A DNA stretch of 8,814 nucleotides from Chloroflexota bacterium (GCA_003520455.1 DOUV01000689.1:1-8814); one strand, 5' to 3'; positions 1 to 6,828 are shown, numbered from the stretch's first letter. Program-made: numbers and translations. The notes: generated by a model not told the origin, from the sequence alone.

Positions 1-2112
1 GCCCAAGAGGCGGGGCAGACCGCCGAGCCCCGCCCTCAGCAGATTGGGCGGTTGGCACAGGCGCCGCTGATAGATATGACCCTGCAGAATCCGAACTGCG
101 TCTTCCAGATCGTCAAGCGCCACTTCTCGCGCTACACGCCTGAGATGGTCGAGCGCATCTCGGGCGTGCCGCAGGACCTCTTCATCCAGGTGGCCGAGGC
201 ACTTCTCGATAATTCCGGCCGCGACCGGACCTCCGCCTTCTGCTACGCGGTCGCCTGGACCCAGCACACCATCGGCACCCAGATCATCAGTTGCTGCGCA
301 CTCCTCCAGCTTCTGCTCGGGAACATCGGGCGGCCCGGTGGCGGCATCCTGGCCCTCCGCGGACACGCGACGATCCAGGGCAGCACCGATATCCCAACGC
401 TCTACAACCTGCTGCCCGGCTACCTGCCGATGCCCAGCACCATTGCCGGTCACACCTCCCTGAAGGCGTACCTGGCGACCGAGCAACCGGCGACGGGCTG
501 GTGGTACAACATGCCGAAGTACCTGGTCAGCCTGCTCAAGGCCTGGTACGGCGACGCCGCCATCCCCGAGAACGACTTCGCCTACGACCTGGTGCCGAAG
601 ATCTCCGGGGACTACTCCTTCGAGGCGATGATCCCGATGATGAAGGACGGGATCATGAAGGGGCTCTTCTGCATGGGTCAGAACCCGGCAGTCGGCGGGC
701 AGAATGCAGTCCTGGCCCGCAAGGCCCTGGCGAACCTCGACTGGCTCGTGGTCCGCGACCCCTATGAGATCGAGACCGTGGCCTTCTGGAACGACTCGCC
801 CGAGGTTCGGCGCGGCGAGTTGCGGCCCCAAGAGATCAAGACCGAGATCTTTTGGCTCCCACCGGCGGTGACGCCCGAGAAGGGGGGCTCCTACACCAAC
901 ACTCAACGGCTCATCCAGTGGCACGACCAGGCGGTCGAGCCGCCCGGCGACTGTCGCTCGGAGAGTTGGTTCCTCTACTGGCTCGGCACGCGGCTTAAGG
1001 CGCTCTACGCGGGGGATGACAGCCCGAAGGGGCGCCAGATCAACTCGCTCACCTGGGATTACCCCACCGCCGGCGCGCACCAGGATCCGGATCTGGACGC
1101 AGTCGTCAAAGAAATAAACGGTTACACCATCGCCGACGGGAAGCCCACCAAGACCTTCACCGAGCTCAGGGACGACGGCTCGACCGCCTGTGGCTGCTGG
1201 ATCTACTCCGGGATCATGCCGGAGGAGGACAACAACCGGGCGAAGAGCCGCCGCGGCGACGACAAGGCGGCGCTCGAGTGGGGCTTCTCCTGGCCGAACA
1301 ACGTCCGCATCCTCTACAACCGCGCCTCGGCGGACCCGGAGGGCCGGCCGTGGAGCGAGCGCAAGAAGTGGGTCTGGTGGGATGCCGAGAAGGGCGAGTG
1401 GACCGGCTACGACACGCCCGATTTCCCCAAGACCAAGCCGCCCGGCTACCAGCCGCCCGAGGGTGCCACTGGCGTCGAGGCCCATCCCGGCACCGCACCG
1501 TTCATCCTGATCGCGGATGGCCTGGGCCGGCTCTTCGCCTCCGCGGGCCTGCGCGACGGCCCCCTGCCGGCCCACTACGAGCCGTGGGAGTCGCCGGTCG
1601 GCAACCTGCTCTACCCGGAGCAGCCTCGGAACCCGGTCGCCCCGATCTTCCCGCGCCCGGACAATCCCTACCACGAGATCGGCGACCCGCGCTTCCCGTA
1701 CGTCATCACGACCTACCGCCTGACCGAGCATCACACCGCCGGCGGGATGAGCCGCACTGTACCGTGGCTGGCCGAGCTGCAGCCGCACGGCTTCGTCGAG
1801 ATCAGTCCTGAACTGGCGGCTGAGTTGGGGATCAACAACGGCGACTGGGTCACCATCTTCACTCTGCGCGGCGAGGCCGAGGCGCGGGCTCTCGTCACCG
1901 AGCGGCTGCAGCCACTGATGATCGGCGGCAGGAAGATACATCAGGTCGGCATGCCCTGGCATTTCGGGTATAAGGGGATCGCCGAGGGTGGGATTGCCAA
2001 CAACCTGAGCGCGCTGATCGAAGATCCGAATTCGCGCATCCACGAGGCGAAGGCGTTCACCTGCAACCTGCGCAAGGGCGGAATGACCGGGAAAGGAGCG
2101 CGGCCACAATGA
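1..2112 (+). CDS. fdnG: Formate dehydrogenase-N type alpha (catalytic, molybdopterin) subunit, 5'-truncated by window edge
   Basis: The frame is open from base 1, giving 703 residues of the C-terminal part. FdnG-type alpha subunits are near 1,000 residues, so roughly the first 300 are missing, including the Tat signal, the first 4Fe-4S site and the Sec/Cys ligand. The TTG at 52 is only the first start-like codon and not the real start. Family landmarks resemble E. coli FdnG: KRHFSRYTPEMVERISG, then WTQHTIGTQ, LLLGNIGRPGGGILALRGH and QGSTDIPTL, followed by GLFCMGQNPAVGGQNA. The last ~140 residues (HHTAGGMSR, GDWVTIFTLRGEAEARALV, MPWHFGYKG) form the molybdopterin-dinucleotide-binding domain. 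The protein should oxidise formate to CO2 at a Mo/W bis-MGD site, probably outside the membrane if the unseen N-terminus carries a Tat signal. Its stop overlaps the beta-subunit start (ATGA), so the two are translationally coupled. The family is certain; the metal and Sec versus Cys cannot be read here. Confidence 0.95.
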   Translation, partial: AQEAGQTAEPRPQQIGRLAQAPLIDMTLQNPNCVFQIVKRHFSRYTPEMVERISGVPQDLFIQVAEALLDNSGRDRTSAFCYAVAWTQHTIGTQIISCCALLQLLLGNIGRPGGGILALRGHATIQGSTDIPTLYNLLPGYLPMPSTIAGHTSLKAYLATEQPATGWWYNMPKYLVSLLKAWYGDAAIPENDFAYDLVPKISGDYSFEAMIPMMKDGIMKGLFCMGQNPAVGGQNAVLARKALANLDWLVVRDPYEIETVAFWNDSPEVRRGELRPQEIKTEIFWLPPAVTPEKGGSYTNTQRLIQWHDQAVEPPGDCRSESWFLYWLGTRLKALYAGDDSPKGRQINSLTWDYPTAGAHQDPDLDAVVKEINGYTIADGKPTKTFTELRDDGSTACGCWIYSGIMPEEDNNRAKSRRGDDKAALEWGFSWPNNVRILYNRASADPEGRPWSERKKWVWWDAEKGEWTGYDTPDFPKTKPPGYQPPEGATGVEAHPGTAPFILIADGLGRLFASAGLRDGPLPAHYEPWESPVGNLLYPEQPRNPVAPIFPRPDNPYHEIGDPRFPYVITTYRLTEHHTAGGMSRTVPWLAELQPHGFVEISPELAAELGINNGDWVTIFTLRGEAEARALVTERLQPLMIGGRKIHQVGMPWHFGYKGIAEGGIANNLSALIEDPNSRIHEAKAFTCNLRKGGMTGKGARPQ

Positions 2113-2987
2113 GCACGACAAACACGGCGGTAAACGATAGCCTCACCGGCACGACCGGCGCCCGGCCCGGGGCGATGGGCTTTTTGACCGACACCACGCT
2201 CTGCATCGGCTGCAAGGCCTGCGAGGTGGCCTGCAAGCAGTGGAACCAGTTGCCAATGGACGGCTTCGGGTGGACCGGCTTCAGCTACGACAACACCGGC
2301 GACCTGGGAGCCACAACCTGGCGGCACGTCGCCTTTATCGAGCGCATCACGACTTCCTCCCCAGCCCTCCCCCAACAAGGGGAGGTGGGCCGGCGGCCCA
2401 CCTCGCTCAAGCCGTTCCAGAGCAACTGGCTGATGCAGAGCGACGTCTGCAAGCACTGCGTCAACGCCGGCTGCCTGCAGGCCTGTCCCACCGGGGCGAT
2501 CATCCGCACCGAGTTCGATACAGTCGTGATCCAGCAGGACATCTGCAACGGGTGCGGCTACTGCGTGCCCGCCTGCCCCTTCGGCGTACCCGAGTTAAGC
2601 CCGATCGATGGTAAGGCCCACAAGTGCACCCTCTGCTACGATCGCGTCAAAGACGGGTTGGAACCGGCTTGCGCCAAGTCCTGCCCGACCGACTCGATCC
2701 AGTTCGGCCTGGTCGAGGAGTTGATGGAACGGGCCAAGAACCGCGTGGCGGCACTACACGAGCGGGGAGTCAACGAGGCCTACATCTACGGCGACCGCGC
2801 CATCGGCGGCACCGGCGGAATGGAGGGCCTCAATGCCTTCTTCATCCTCACCGCACCGGCGGAGGTCTACAACTTGCCGGCCTGCCCGACGCTGCCGCAA
2901 GACAGGGCGTGGCCGGCCTTTCTCGCGACTGCCGGCGCGGCGGTGGCGTTCGGCCTGGCGGCCCTCTTCGCTTTGAAGGAGCCGTGA
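2109..2987 (+). CDS. fdnH: Formate dehydrogenase iron-sulfur (beta) subunit, four [4Fe-4S] motifs, C-terminal membrane anchor
   Basis: This 292-residue electron-transfer subunit links the catalytic subunit to the membrane quinone site. Four cysteine groups are visible: C32/35/38/42 (CIGCKACEVAC), C114/117/122/126 (CKHCVNAGCLQAC), C146/149/152/156 (CNGCGYCVPAC) and C173/176/188/192 (CTLC...PACAKSC). These match the four-cluster FdnH/FdoH pattern. Residues about 268-288 are hydrophobic (WPAFLATAGAAVAFGLAALFAL) and fit the single C-terminal helix of this family. The ATG at 2109 overlaps the alpha stop and is preceded by AAAGGAG at 2092-2098. The oddity is residues about 80-101, between the conserved WRHVAFIE and WLMQSDVCKHC. 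This loop is about 20 residues longer than in E. coli FdnH and is encoded by repeat-like hairpin DNA, yet the frame is intact. The function call is secure; the fdnH symbol is by homology, since the membrane partner is NrfD and not FdnI. Confidence 0.95.
   Translation: MSTTNTAVNDSLTGTTGARPGAMGFLTDTTLCIGCKACEVACKQWNQLPMDGFGWTGFSYDNTGDLGATTWRHVAFIERITTSSPALPQQGEVGRRPTSLKPFQSNWLMQSDVCKHCVNAGCLQACPTGAIIRTEFDTVVIQQDICNGCGYCVPACPFGVPELSPIDGKAHKCTLCYDRVKDGLEPACAKSCPTDSIQFGLVEELMERAKNRVAALHERGVNEAYIYGDRAIGGTGGMEGLNAFFILTAPAEVYNLPACPTLPQDRAWPAFLATAGAAVAFGLAALFALKEP
2351..2405 (+). repeat. Repeat-like, double-hairpin insertion inside the beta-subunit gene
   Basis: This stretch contains two overlapping stems. 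The first is CCTCCCC (2366-2372), loop CAACAA, GGGGAGG (2379-2385). The second is GAGGTGGGCC (2382-2391), loop GGC, GGCCCACCTC (2395-2404), perfect over 10 bp. Its composition (pyrimidine-rich CTTCCTCCCCAGCCCTCCCC, then the purine-rich complement) resembles short dispersed intergenic repeats of GC-rich genomes more than the codon pattern around it. It is translated in frame as a low-complexity Ser/Pro/Gln/Gly/Arg segment exactly where the protein is longer than its relatives. The palindromes are directly visible; descent from a mobile or dispersed repeat is inference. Confidence 0.6.
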
Positions 2988-3088
2988 CGGATGGAGGTGG
3001 GCGTGGGCGTGTCGGCCAGACCGGGAATCCCGCTCCACCCAAGCGCGCGGCGACCGGCCTCATGCCCACTCGTCGTCGGAGCAACCTC

Positions 3089-3117
3089 GTAGAGACGCCG
3101 CGGCGGGGTGTCTCTAC
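3089..3117. repeat. GTAGAGAC-type inverted repeat (11-bp stem, 7-base loop)
   Basis: GTAGAGACGCC (3089-3099) pairs with GGTGTCTCTAC (3107-3117) over 11 positions with a single G-U wobble; the loop is GCGGCGG. No T-run follows, so it is not a typical intrinsic terminator. Elements with GTAGAGAC...GTCTCTAC ends are, from memory, frequent dispersed intergenic hairpins in Chloroflexota and cyanobacteria, so a small non-autonomous repeat is the best reading. It could also act on the mRNA between fdnH and nrfD by limiting read-through or protecting the upstream message. Confidence 0.7.
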
Positions 3118-3176
3118 AGCGTTATGCGGGCCACGTCGCTCGTCTCTCATCCGATCAAGATTGCAGGTGGTACGGG

Positions 3177-3182
3177 AGGAGG
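3177..3182 (+). promoter_or_regulatory. Ribosome-binding site that fixes the nrfD start
   Basis: AGGAGG, within GGGAGGAGGT, lies 4 bases before the ATG at 3187. The upstream in-frame ATG at 3124 has no comparable site, so 3187 is preferred. Confidence 0.8.
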
Positions 3183-3186
3183 TACC

Positions 3187-4290
3187 ATGACCGCACCCTA
3201 CGAAGAAACGATGGAAGCCGAAGCGCGGGACGCTGCCAGCGAGGCGGAGCGACAGCCAGGTATCGCAAGGCCCGAACGGAGATGGGAGAGCCGGCGGAAC
3301 GGCGGGCGCTCGGTTCGGGACGAATCCGAGACGAGCTACTACGGCCTCCCGGTGATCCATACGCCGCACTGGAAGTTGGAGATCTACACCTATTTCTTCC
3401 TCGGCGGGATCGCCGCCGCGAGCTATGTCATCGCGAGCCTCGTCCAGTTGCTCGGAGGCGCCGGCGACCGCCGGATTGTACGGGCCGGGCGGTACATCTC
3501 ACTCGCCACGCTGATTCCCAGCCCGATCCTGCTGGTTCTCGACCTGGGCCGGCCCGATCGGTTCCACCACATGCTGCGCGTGGTCAAGTTGCGCTCGCCG
3601 ATGTCGCTGGGCACGTGGGGCCTGATCCTTTTCAGTGCCTTCTCCGGCCTCTCGGCACTGATCCAGGCAGCACATGACGGCCTGTTTGCGCGCGCCCCCG
3701 GCCTCGCTCGGCTGCTCCAGGCGCTCCCCGGTCGGGTCATCGGCCTACTGGGGATGGGCCCGGCCTTCTTCGTCAGTGGCTACACGGGTGTGCTCCTGGT
3801 GGCGACGGCGGTGCCGCTCTGGGCGAAGAACTACCTGCTACTTGGGCCGCTCTTCATCGCCTCGTCGATCTCGACGGCGACCTCGGCGATCGCGCTGGTC
3901 CTCGCGCTGGGACGCAGCACGAGCCACCGCACACTCGCACGCCTCGAGCGGCTGGAGATCCTGGCGCTGCTGGTCGAACTCGGCCTGATCCTGACCGCGC
4001 GCGCCAACGCCGGCCCCATCATCTCGCGGCCCATCCGCGAGGGAAGGCTCGGCTGGATCTTTCGCGCGGGCGTTCTGGGCACAGGCATCGTTGCGCCGCT
4101 CGGGCTGCTCGCGAAGAGCGTCCCCCCGGGCACGAAGCCGTCGCGCTTCCTCACAGCGCTCACCTCGACCCTGGTCCTGGTGGGCGGCTTTTTGTTGCGC
4201 TACGTGATGGTCACGGCCGGTCGCGCCTCGGCTGCCGATCCGCAGGCAACCTTCGAGCTGACCAAGGCAAACGGCCGCCGCCCCTCGTAG
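3187..4290 (+). CDS. nrfD: NrfD/PsrC-family integral membrane (quinone-reactive) subunit of the formate dehydrogenase
   Basis: The protein has 367 residues from the ATG chosen by its strong AGGAGG site. A charged N-terminal tail of about 50 residues is followed by YYGLPVIHTPHWKLEIYTYFFLGG and then by multiple hydrophobic helices (roughly eight). The typical family loop LDLGRPDRFHHMLRVVKLR leading into SPMSLGTWGL lies near residues 118-145. NrfD-type subunits bind quinone and exchange electrons with a partner four-cluster Fe-S protein, here the fdnH product. They carry no haem, unlike the cytochrome b subunit FdnI of E. coli FDH-N. This subunit therefore replaces the cytochrome b and anchors the complex. 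It follows fdnH after a 199-base spacer and is 9 bases upstream of the PRC-barrel-like gene. The family is confident; the direction of electron flow (quinone reduction from formate) is inferred from the partners. Confidence 0.92.
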   Translation: MTAPYEETMEAEARDAASEAERQPGIARPERRWESRRNGGRSVRDESETSYYGLPVIHTPHWKLEIYTYFFLGGIAAASYVIASLVQLLGGAGDRRIVRAGRYISLATLIPSPILLVLDLGRPDRFHHMLRVVKLRSPMSLGTWGLILFSAFSGLSALIQAAHDGLFARAPGLARLLQALPGRVIGLLGMGPAFFVSGYTGVLLVATAVPLWAKNYLLLGPLFIASSISTATSAIALVLALGRSTSHRTLARLERLEILALLVELGLILTARANAGPIISRPIREGRLGWIFRAGVLGTGIVAPLGLLAKSVPPGTKPSRFLTALTSTLVLVGGFLLRYVMVTAGRASAADPQATFELTKANGRRPS

Positions 4291-4299
4291 AGGTACACC

Positions 4300-4749
4300 A
4301 TGGGCAACTTCGACTTCCGCGACATCCGACCGTCCATGGATGTCTACACCCTCGACAACGTCTACCTTGGCACCGTGCTCGGCCTCATCCCAGGGCTGCC
4401 AACATCGGGCGGCGACCAGGTCCCGAGGGAGGCTCGCCAGTCCAGCGAGATCAATGGTGAGATGCTGGGTCCAATGCCCACGCGGTCGATCGGGAACAGG
4501 GGCCCTCACACCCAATCGGCACACGAACTCTACGCGGTCAAGCTCAACACCGCGCGTCCGATTGGCATGGGCGCGATCAGGGTTGGGAGGTGGTGGGGCC
4601 TCGTTGGCCGCCGCACCATCCCGCTGGACGCAGTGCAGACGGTCTCGCTCGAGCGGGTGGTTCTCAGATTCAAGCAGGAGGAGTTGGAACGAGGAATCGG
4701 CTCCGAGCTTAGCCCGGATATCGACACCACAACAGTGTGCGGCGCGTGA
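4300..4749 (+). CDS. Small PRC-barrel/DUF2171-like protein in the formate dehydrogenase operon
   Basis: This 149-residue soluble protein has no signal peptide or membrane segment. Its ends look like a PRC-barrel-type beta domain: an N-terminal strand pair MDVYTLDNVYLGTVLGLIPG (residues 13-32), then near residues 106-125 the stretch IPLDAVQTVSLERVVLRF. The middle (about residues 34-78), rich in Pro, Ser and Gly, looks linker-like. It starts 9 bases after the nrfD stop. An AGAGG site overlaps that stop codon with 6-base spacing, so it is almost certainly co-translated with nrfD. PRC-barrel domains act in RNA processing (RimM), photosynthetic reaction centres and stress proteins. No specific role in formate oxidation is established to my knowledge. 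Gene reality is well supported by position and ribosome-binding site; the domain call is moderate and the function unknown. Confidence 0.75.
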   Translation: MGNFDFRDIRPSMDVYTLDNVYLGTVLGLIPGLPTSGGDQVPREARQSSEINGEMLGPMPTRSIGNRGPHTQSAHELYAVKLNTARPIGMGAIRVGRWWGLVGRRTIPLDAVQTVSLERVVLRFKQEELERGIGSELSPDIDTTTVCGA

Positions 4750-4825
4750 TAGAGGAGCAAGCCGCTGGCTGCTGCGAATACTATTTGTTGCCCCATGCTT
4801 TTGTACTGCACAAACCCAAGCCCGA
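4750..4825. other. Convergent intergenic junction with a weak stem; no clear terminator
   Basis: The plus-strand formate dehydrogenase operon and minus-strand ABC operon end 76 bases apart. The only stem I find is AGC-(A bulge)-AGCC (4756-4763), loop GCT, GGCTGCT (4767-4773), followed by a mixed AT-rich stretch and not a T-run. It might be a weak bidirectional end signal, but I do not call it a terminator with confidence. Confidence 0.35.
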
Positions 4826-6655
4826 TTACATTCTCCCCTGTCCGTCCATCCGCCCCACCTCCTCGATGTACTCCAATGACTGGTGCCGGAAGTAGGTGTT
4901 GTACAGCTCGGCGTAGTGCCCGCCGGCCGCCAGCAACTGGTCGTGGGTGCCCTCCTCGATGATCTCACCCTGGCGCATGACGATGATGCGATCGGCGTTC
5001 TTGACCGTGGAGAGCCGATGGGCGATGACGATGCTGGTGCGGCCGTGCATGACCACGTCCAGCCCCTCCTGGATCTGGGCCTCGGTGAAGGGGTCTACGC
5101 TGGCCGTGGCCTCGTCGAGGATGAAGATCGAGGGATCCTGCAGCAGCACGCGCGCCAGCGCGACAAGCTGCCGCTGGCCCATCGAGAGGCGCGCGCCCCG
5201 CTCGCCGACGTCGGTGTCGAGGCCGTTGGGCAGATCGGCGATCCAATCACCGCCGCCCACCTGGGCCGCCACGGCGGCGACCTCTTCATCGCTGGCCGTC
5301 GGGCGGCCGTAGCGGATATTGTCGGCGACTGAGCCGGTGAAGAGAAATGGGGCCTGGGGCACGAGGCCGAGCTGGCGGCGGTAACTGCTCAGGTCGAGTG
5401 TGCGGATGTCCATGCCATCGATCAGAATGTCGCCCCACTGGAACTCGTAGAAGCGGGCAATCAGCCGGCTGAGGCTGGACTTGCCTGCGCCAGTGTGACC
5501 GACCACAGCGATGGCCTGGCCCACCGGGATGACGAGGGAGAAACCTTCCAGGACCGGTTCGCCGGGCTTGTAGCTGAAGTGGACATTGCGGTACTCGATG
5601 CGGCCGTCGAGCCTGTTCACCGGCTCGTCACCTTTCTGGATCACTTTGGGCTCAGCGTCGATCAGCGCGAAGACGCGCTCGCTGGCCGAGAGGCCCTGCT
5701 GAAACTGGCTCCAGAACGAGGCAATGCTGGTCAGCGGAAAGGAGAAGATCGTCAAACTCTGCACGAACAGGTACCAGTCGCCGGGCGAAACCGTGCCGCT
5801 GATGGTACTCAGCCCACCGTAGTAGACCACCGTCGCGGCGCCAACGCCGGCGAGAATCGTGAGGATTGGGAAGATGCTGTTGAACACAAGGCCCTGCCGG
5901 AGATTGACGCTATAGGCCTGACGATTGACGATGCTGAAGAGATCGTAAACCGCGGCCTCCTGGCGAAAGTTCTTGGCTACCGCAATGCCCGCCAGCGATT
6001 CCTGAACCAGCGCGTTGACCCGCGCGGTCACCCGCTGGGCCCGCTGCGTGGTCAGGCGCGCGATGCGGCGAAAGCCCAACGCCACGCCGACGACCACTGG
6101 CGCGATGGCCAGGGTGATCAGCGCCAGCCGCACGTTGATAGAAAAGAGCACTACCGAGATGACCCCCACCAACAGGAGCTGGCTCAACAGATCCATCGTC
6201 AGGGTCACCACGGTCGCGAAATCCTGTGTGTCCGATGTGACGCGGCTGACGATCTTGCCGGAAGGGAACTCGTCGTAGAAGGAGAGGTCGCGCTGCGTGA
6301 CGGCGCGGAAGGCGTCCTGGCGGAGCTTGAGGACCACATCCCCGACCGCGCGGGCCGAGAAGAGCTGGCGCACGTAGTTGAAGAGCCACGAAATCGCACC
6401 GAGCAGCACCACGAGGGCGGCGAACCCTGCCAGCGTGACCATCGCAGGTTGCTGACTCGCCAGTTGGTTGATCCCCCGCGAGATGACAATGGGTACCGTC
6501 GTATCGAGCAGTGACGTCAACGAGACCGCCACGGCAACGGTCAGCATCGCGCGGGTGTGCGGCCGGAAGTAGCCGACGATCCGCCGCAGAAGCACGGCGT
6601 CGGAGTAGTCACGGTCGTAGGCCTCTTTGTCGAGACCATCCATGATGAAGCCCAC
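4826..6655 (-). CDS. ABC exporter half-transporter, consensus-site Walker B subunit (TM288-like)
   Basis: With the GTG start at 6655 the protein has 609 residues: an N-terminal six-helix exporter domain (about residues 20-325), then a nucleotide-binding domain. Motifs: Walker A GHTGAGKSS (386-394), Q-loop Gln434, signature LSMGQ (490-494, non-canonical), Walker B IFILD with catalytic Glu515, D-loop SVD and switch His546 in AHRLST. It retains the catalytic Glu but has a changed signature, the reverse of the upstream gene; the pair should form one heterodimeric exporter at the cytoplasmic membrane. The substrate cannot be told from sequence; drugs, lipids or peptides are known for such families. 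The longer frame to 6757 would add a tail encoded by intergenic repeat DNA and is rejected. An internal ATG at 6643 is possible but lies 17 bases past the ribosome-binding site. It is transcribed after the partner, 156 bases downstream. Confidence 0.93.
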   Translation of the reverse strand: MGFIMDGLDKEAYDRDYSDAVLLRRIVGYFRPHTRAMLTVAVAVSLTSLLDTTVPIVISRGINQLASQQPAMVTLAGFAALVVLLGAISWLFNYVRQLFSARAVGDVVLKLRQDAFRAVTQRDLSFYDEFPSGKIVSRVTSDTQDFATVVTLTMDLLSQLLLVGVISVVLFSINVRLALITLAIAPVVVGVALGFRRIARLTTQRAQRVTARVNALVQESLAGIAVAKNFRQEAAVYDLFSIVNRQAYSVNLRQGLVFNSIFPILTILAGVGAATVVYYGGLSTISGTVSPGDWYLFVQSLTIFSFPLTSIASFWSQFQQGLSASERVFALIDAEPKVIQKGDEPVNRLDGRIEYRNVHFSYKPGEPVLEGFSLVIPVGQAIAVVGHTGAGKSSLSRLIARFYEFQWGDILIDGMDIRTLDLSSYRRQLGLVPQAPFLFTGSVADNIRYGRPTASDEEVAAVAAQVGGGDWIADLPNGLDTDVGERGARLSMGQRQLVALARVLLQDPSIFILDEATASVDPFTEAQIQEGLDVVMHGRTSIVIAHRLSTVKNADRIIVMRQGEIIEEGTHDQLLAAGGHYAELYNTYFRHQSLEYIEEVGRMDGQGRM

Positions 6656-6660
6656 TTGCT

Positions 6661-6666
6661 TCCTCC
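6661..6666 (-). promoter_or_regulatory. Ribosome-binding site that fixes the GTG start of the second ABC gene
   Basis: On the minus strand GGAGGA lies 5 bases before GTG at 6655. The in-frame ATG at 6643 would be 17 bases away, and the start at 6757 lies inside an inverted repeat with no such site. Confidence 0.8.
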
Positions 6667-6719
6667 GGAAGCGTTTTGAGTTATTCCTGATCGCCGCACG
6701 GCTCTCTCGGCAGGAGTCG

Positions 6720-6763
6720 TGATGCCTGATGCCTGATGCGTGAAAAGATCCGTTCACGCATCA
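6720..6763. repeat. TGATGCC heptamer array merging into an 11-bp inverted repeat
   Basis: Plus strand: TGATGCC (6720-6726), TGATGCC (6727-6733) and TGATGCG (6734-6740). The last is also the start of a perfect stem, TGATGCGTGAA (6734-6744), loop AAGATCCG, TTCACGCATCA (6753-6763). The element lies between the two ABC genes and would fold in their shared transcript. On the minus strand the loop is CGGATCTT and no U-run follows the stem, so a classic terminator is unlikely. It could modulate the ratio of the two subunits or stabilise the upstream message. Heptamer arrays of this look are, from memory, common between genes in some Chloroflexota. Confidence 0.7.
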
Positions 6764-6800
6764 CGCGGCTCCTCCAGCAATCTATGCAAGGTCGAAAATA

Positions 6801-6828
6801 TCACTCATCACTCATCGCTCAGTACTCA
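6801..6828 (-). repeat. TGAGNNN heptamer array overlapping the stop codon of the upstream ABC gene
   Basis: Read on the minus strand the units are TGAGTAC, TGAGCGA, TGAGTGA and TGAGTGA (plus-strand 6828 down to 6801). The array encodes the last residues of the upstream ABC protein (VLSTER) and supplies its TGA stop at 6812-6814. Because 7 is not a multiple of 3, any three units put a TGA in every reading frame. The units decay toward the gene, suggesting the array grew from, or invaded, the gene's end. Confidence 0.65.

Larger units (their letters stand above)
2988..3186 (+). other. 199-base spacer within the formate dehydrogenase operon
   Basis: No convincing gene lies here. The nrfD frame is open back to an ATG at 3124, but that start lacks a ribosome-binding site and would add 21 unconserved-looking residues. 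The spacer contains the GTAGAGAC hairpin (3089-3117) and, at its end, the nrfD ribosome-binding site. It is long for an operon whose other junctions are a 4-base overlap and a 9-base gap, which suggests an insertion of repeat DNA. I could not pick out a confident promoter. Confidence 0.6.

Noticed and set aside
52..60. TTG at 52 as the start of the formate dehydrogenase alpha gene
   Set aside because: The frame is open upstream to the window edge, homology begins before or near it, and there is no ribosome-binding site; the gene is simply cut by the window.
2993..3002. Second copy of GGAGGTGGGC (also at 2381-2390) as a direct repeat flanking the end of fdnH
   Set aside because: A shared 10-mer in GC-rich DNA with no flanking similarity is likely chance.
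3124..3186. Upstream ATG at 3124 as nrfD start
   Set aside because: No ribosome-binding site precedes it, and the extension is encoded next to the hairpin repeat; the ATG at 3187 has AGGAGG at suitable spacing.
4756..4773. Intrinsic terminator between the convergent operons
   Set aside because: The stem is short, bulged and not followed by a T-run on either strand.
3838..4968. Minus-strand ORF of 376 codons crossing nrfD and the convergent junction
   Set aside because: It is antisense to nrfD and the PRC-like gene and overlaps the ABC gene end in another frame; no domain is recognisable.
5495..6514. Plus-strand ORF of 339 codons opposite the second ABC gene
   Set aside because: It is an antisense shadow: highly charged (D/E/R/H/Q-rich) composition typical of the reverse frame of a GC-rich membrane-protein gene, with no recognisable domain.
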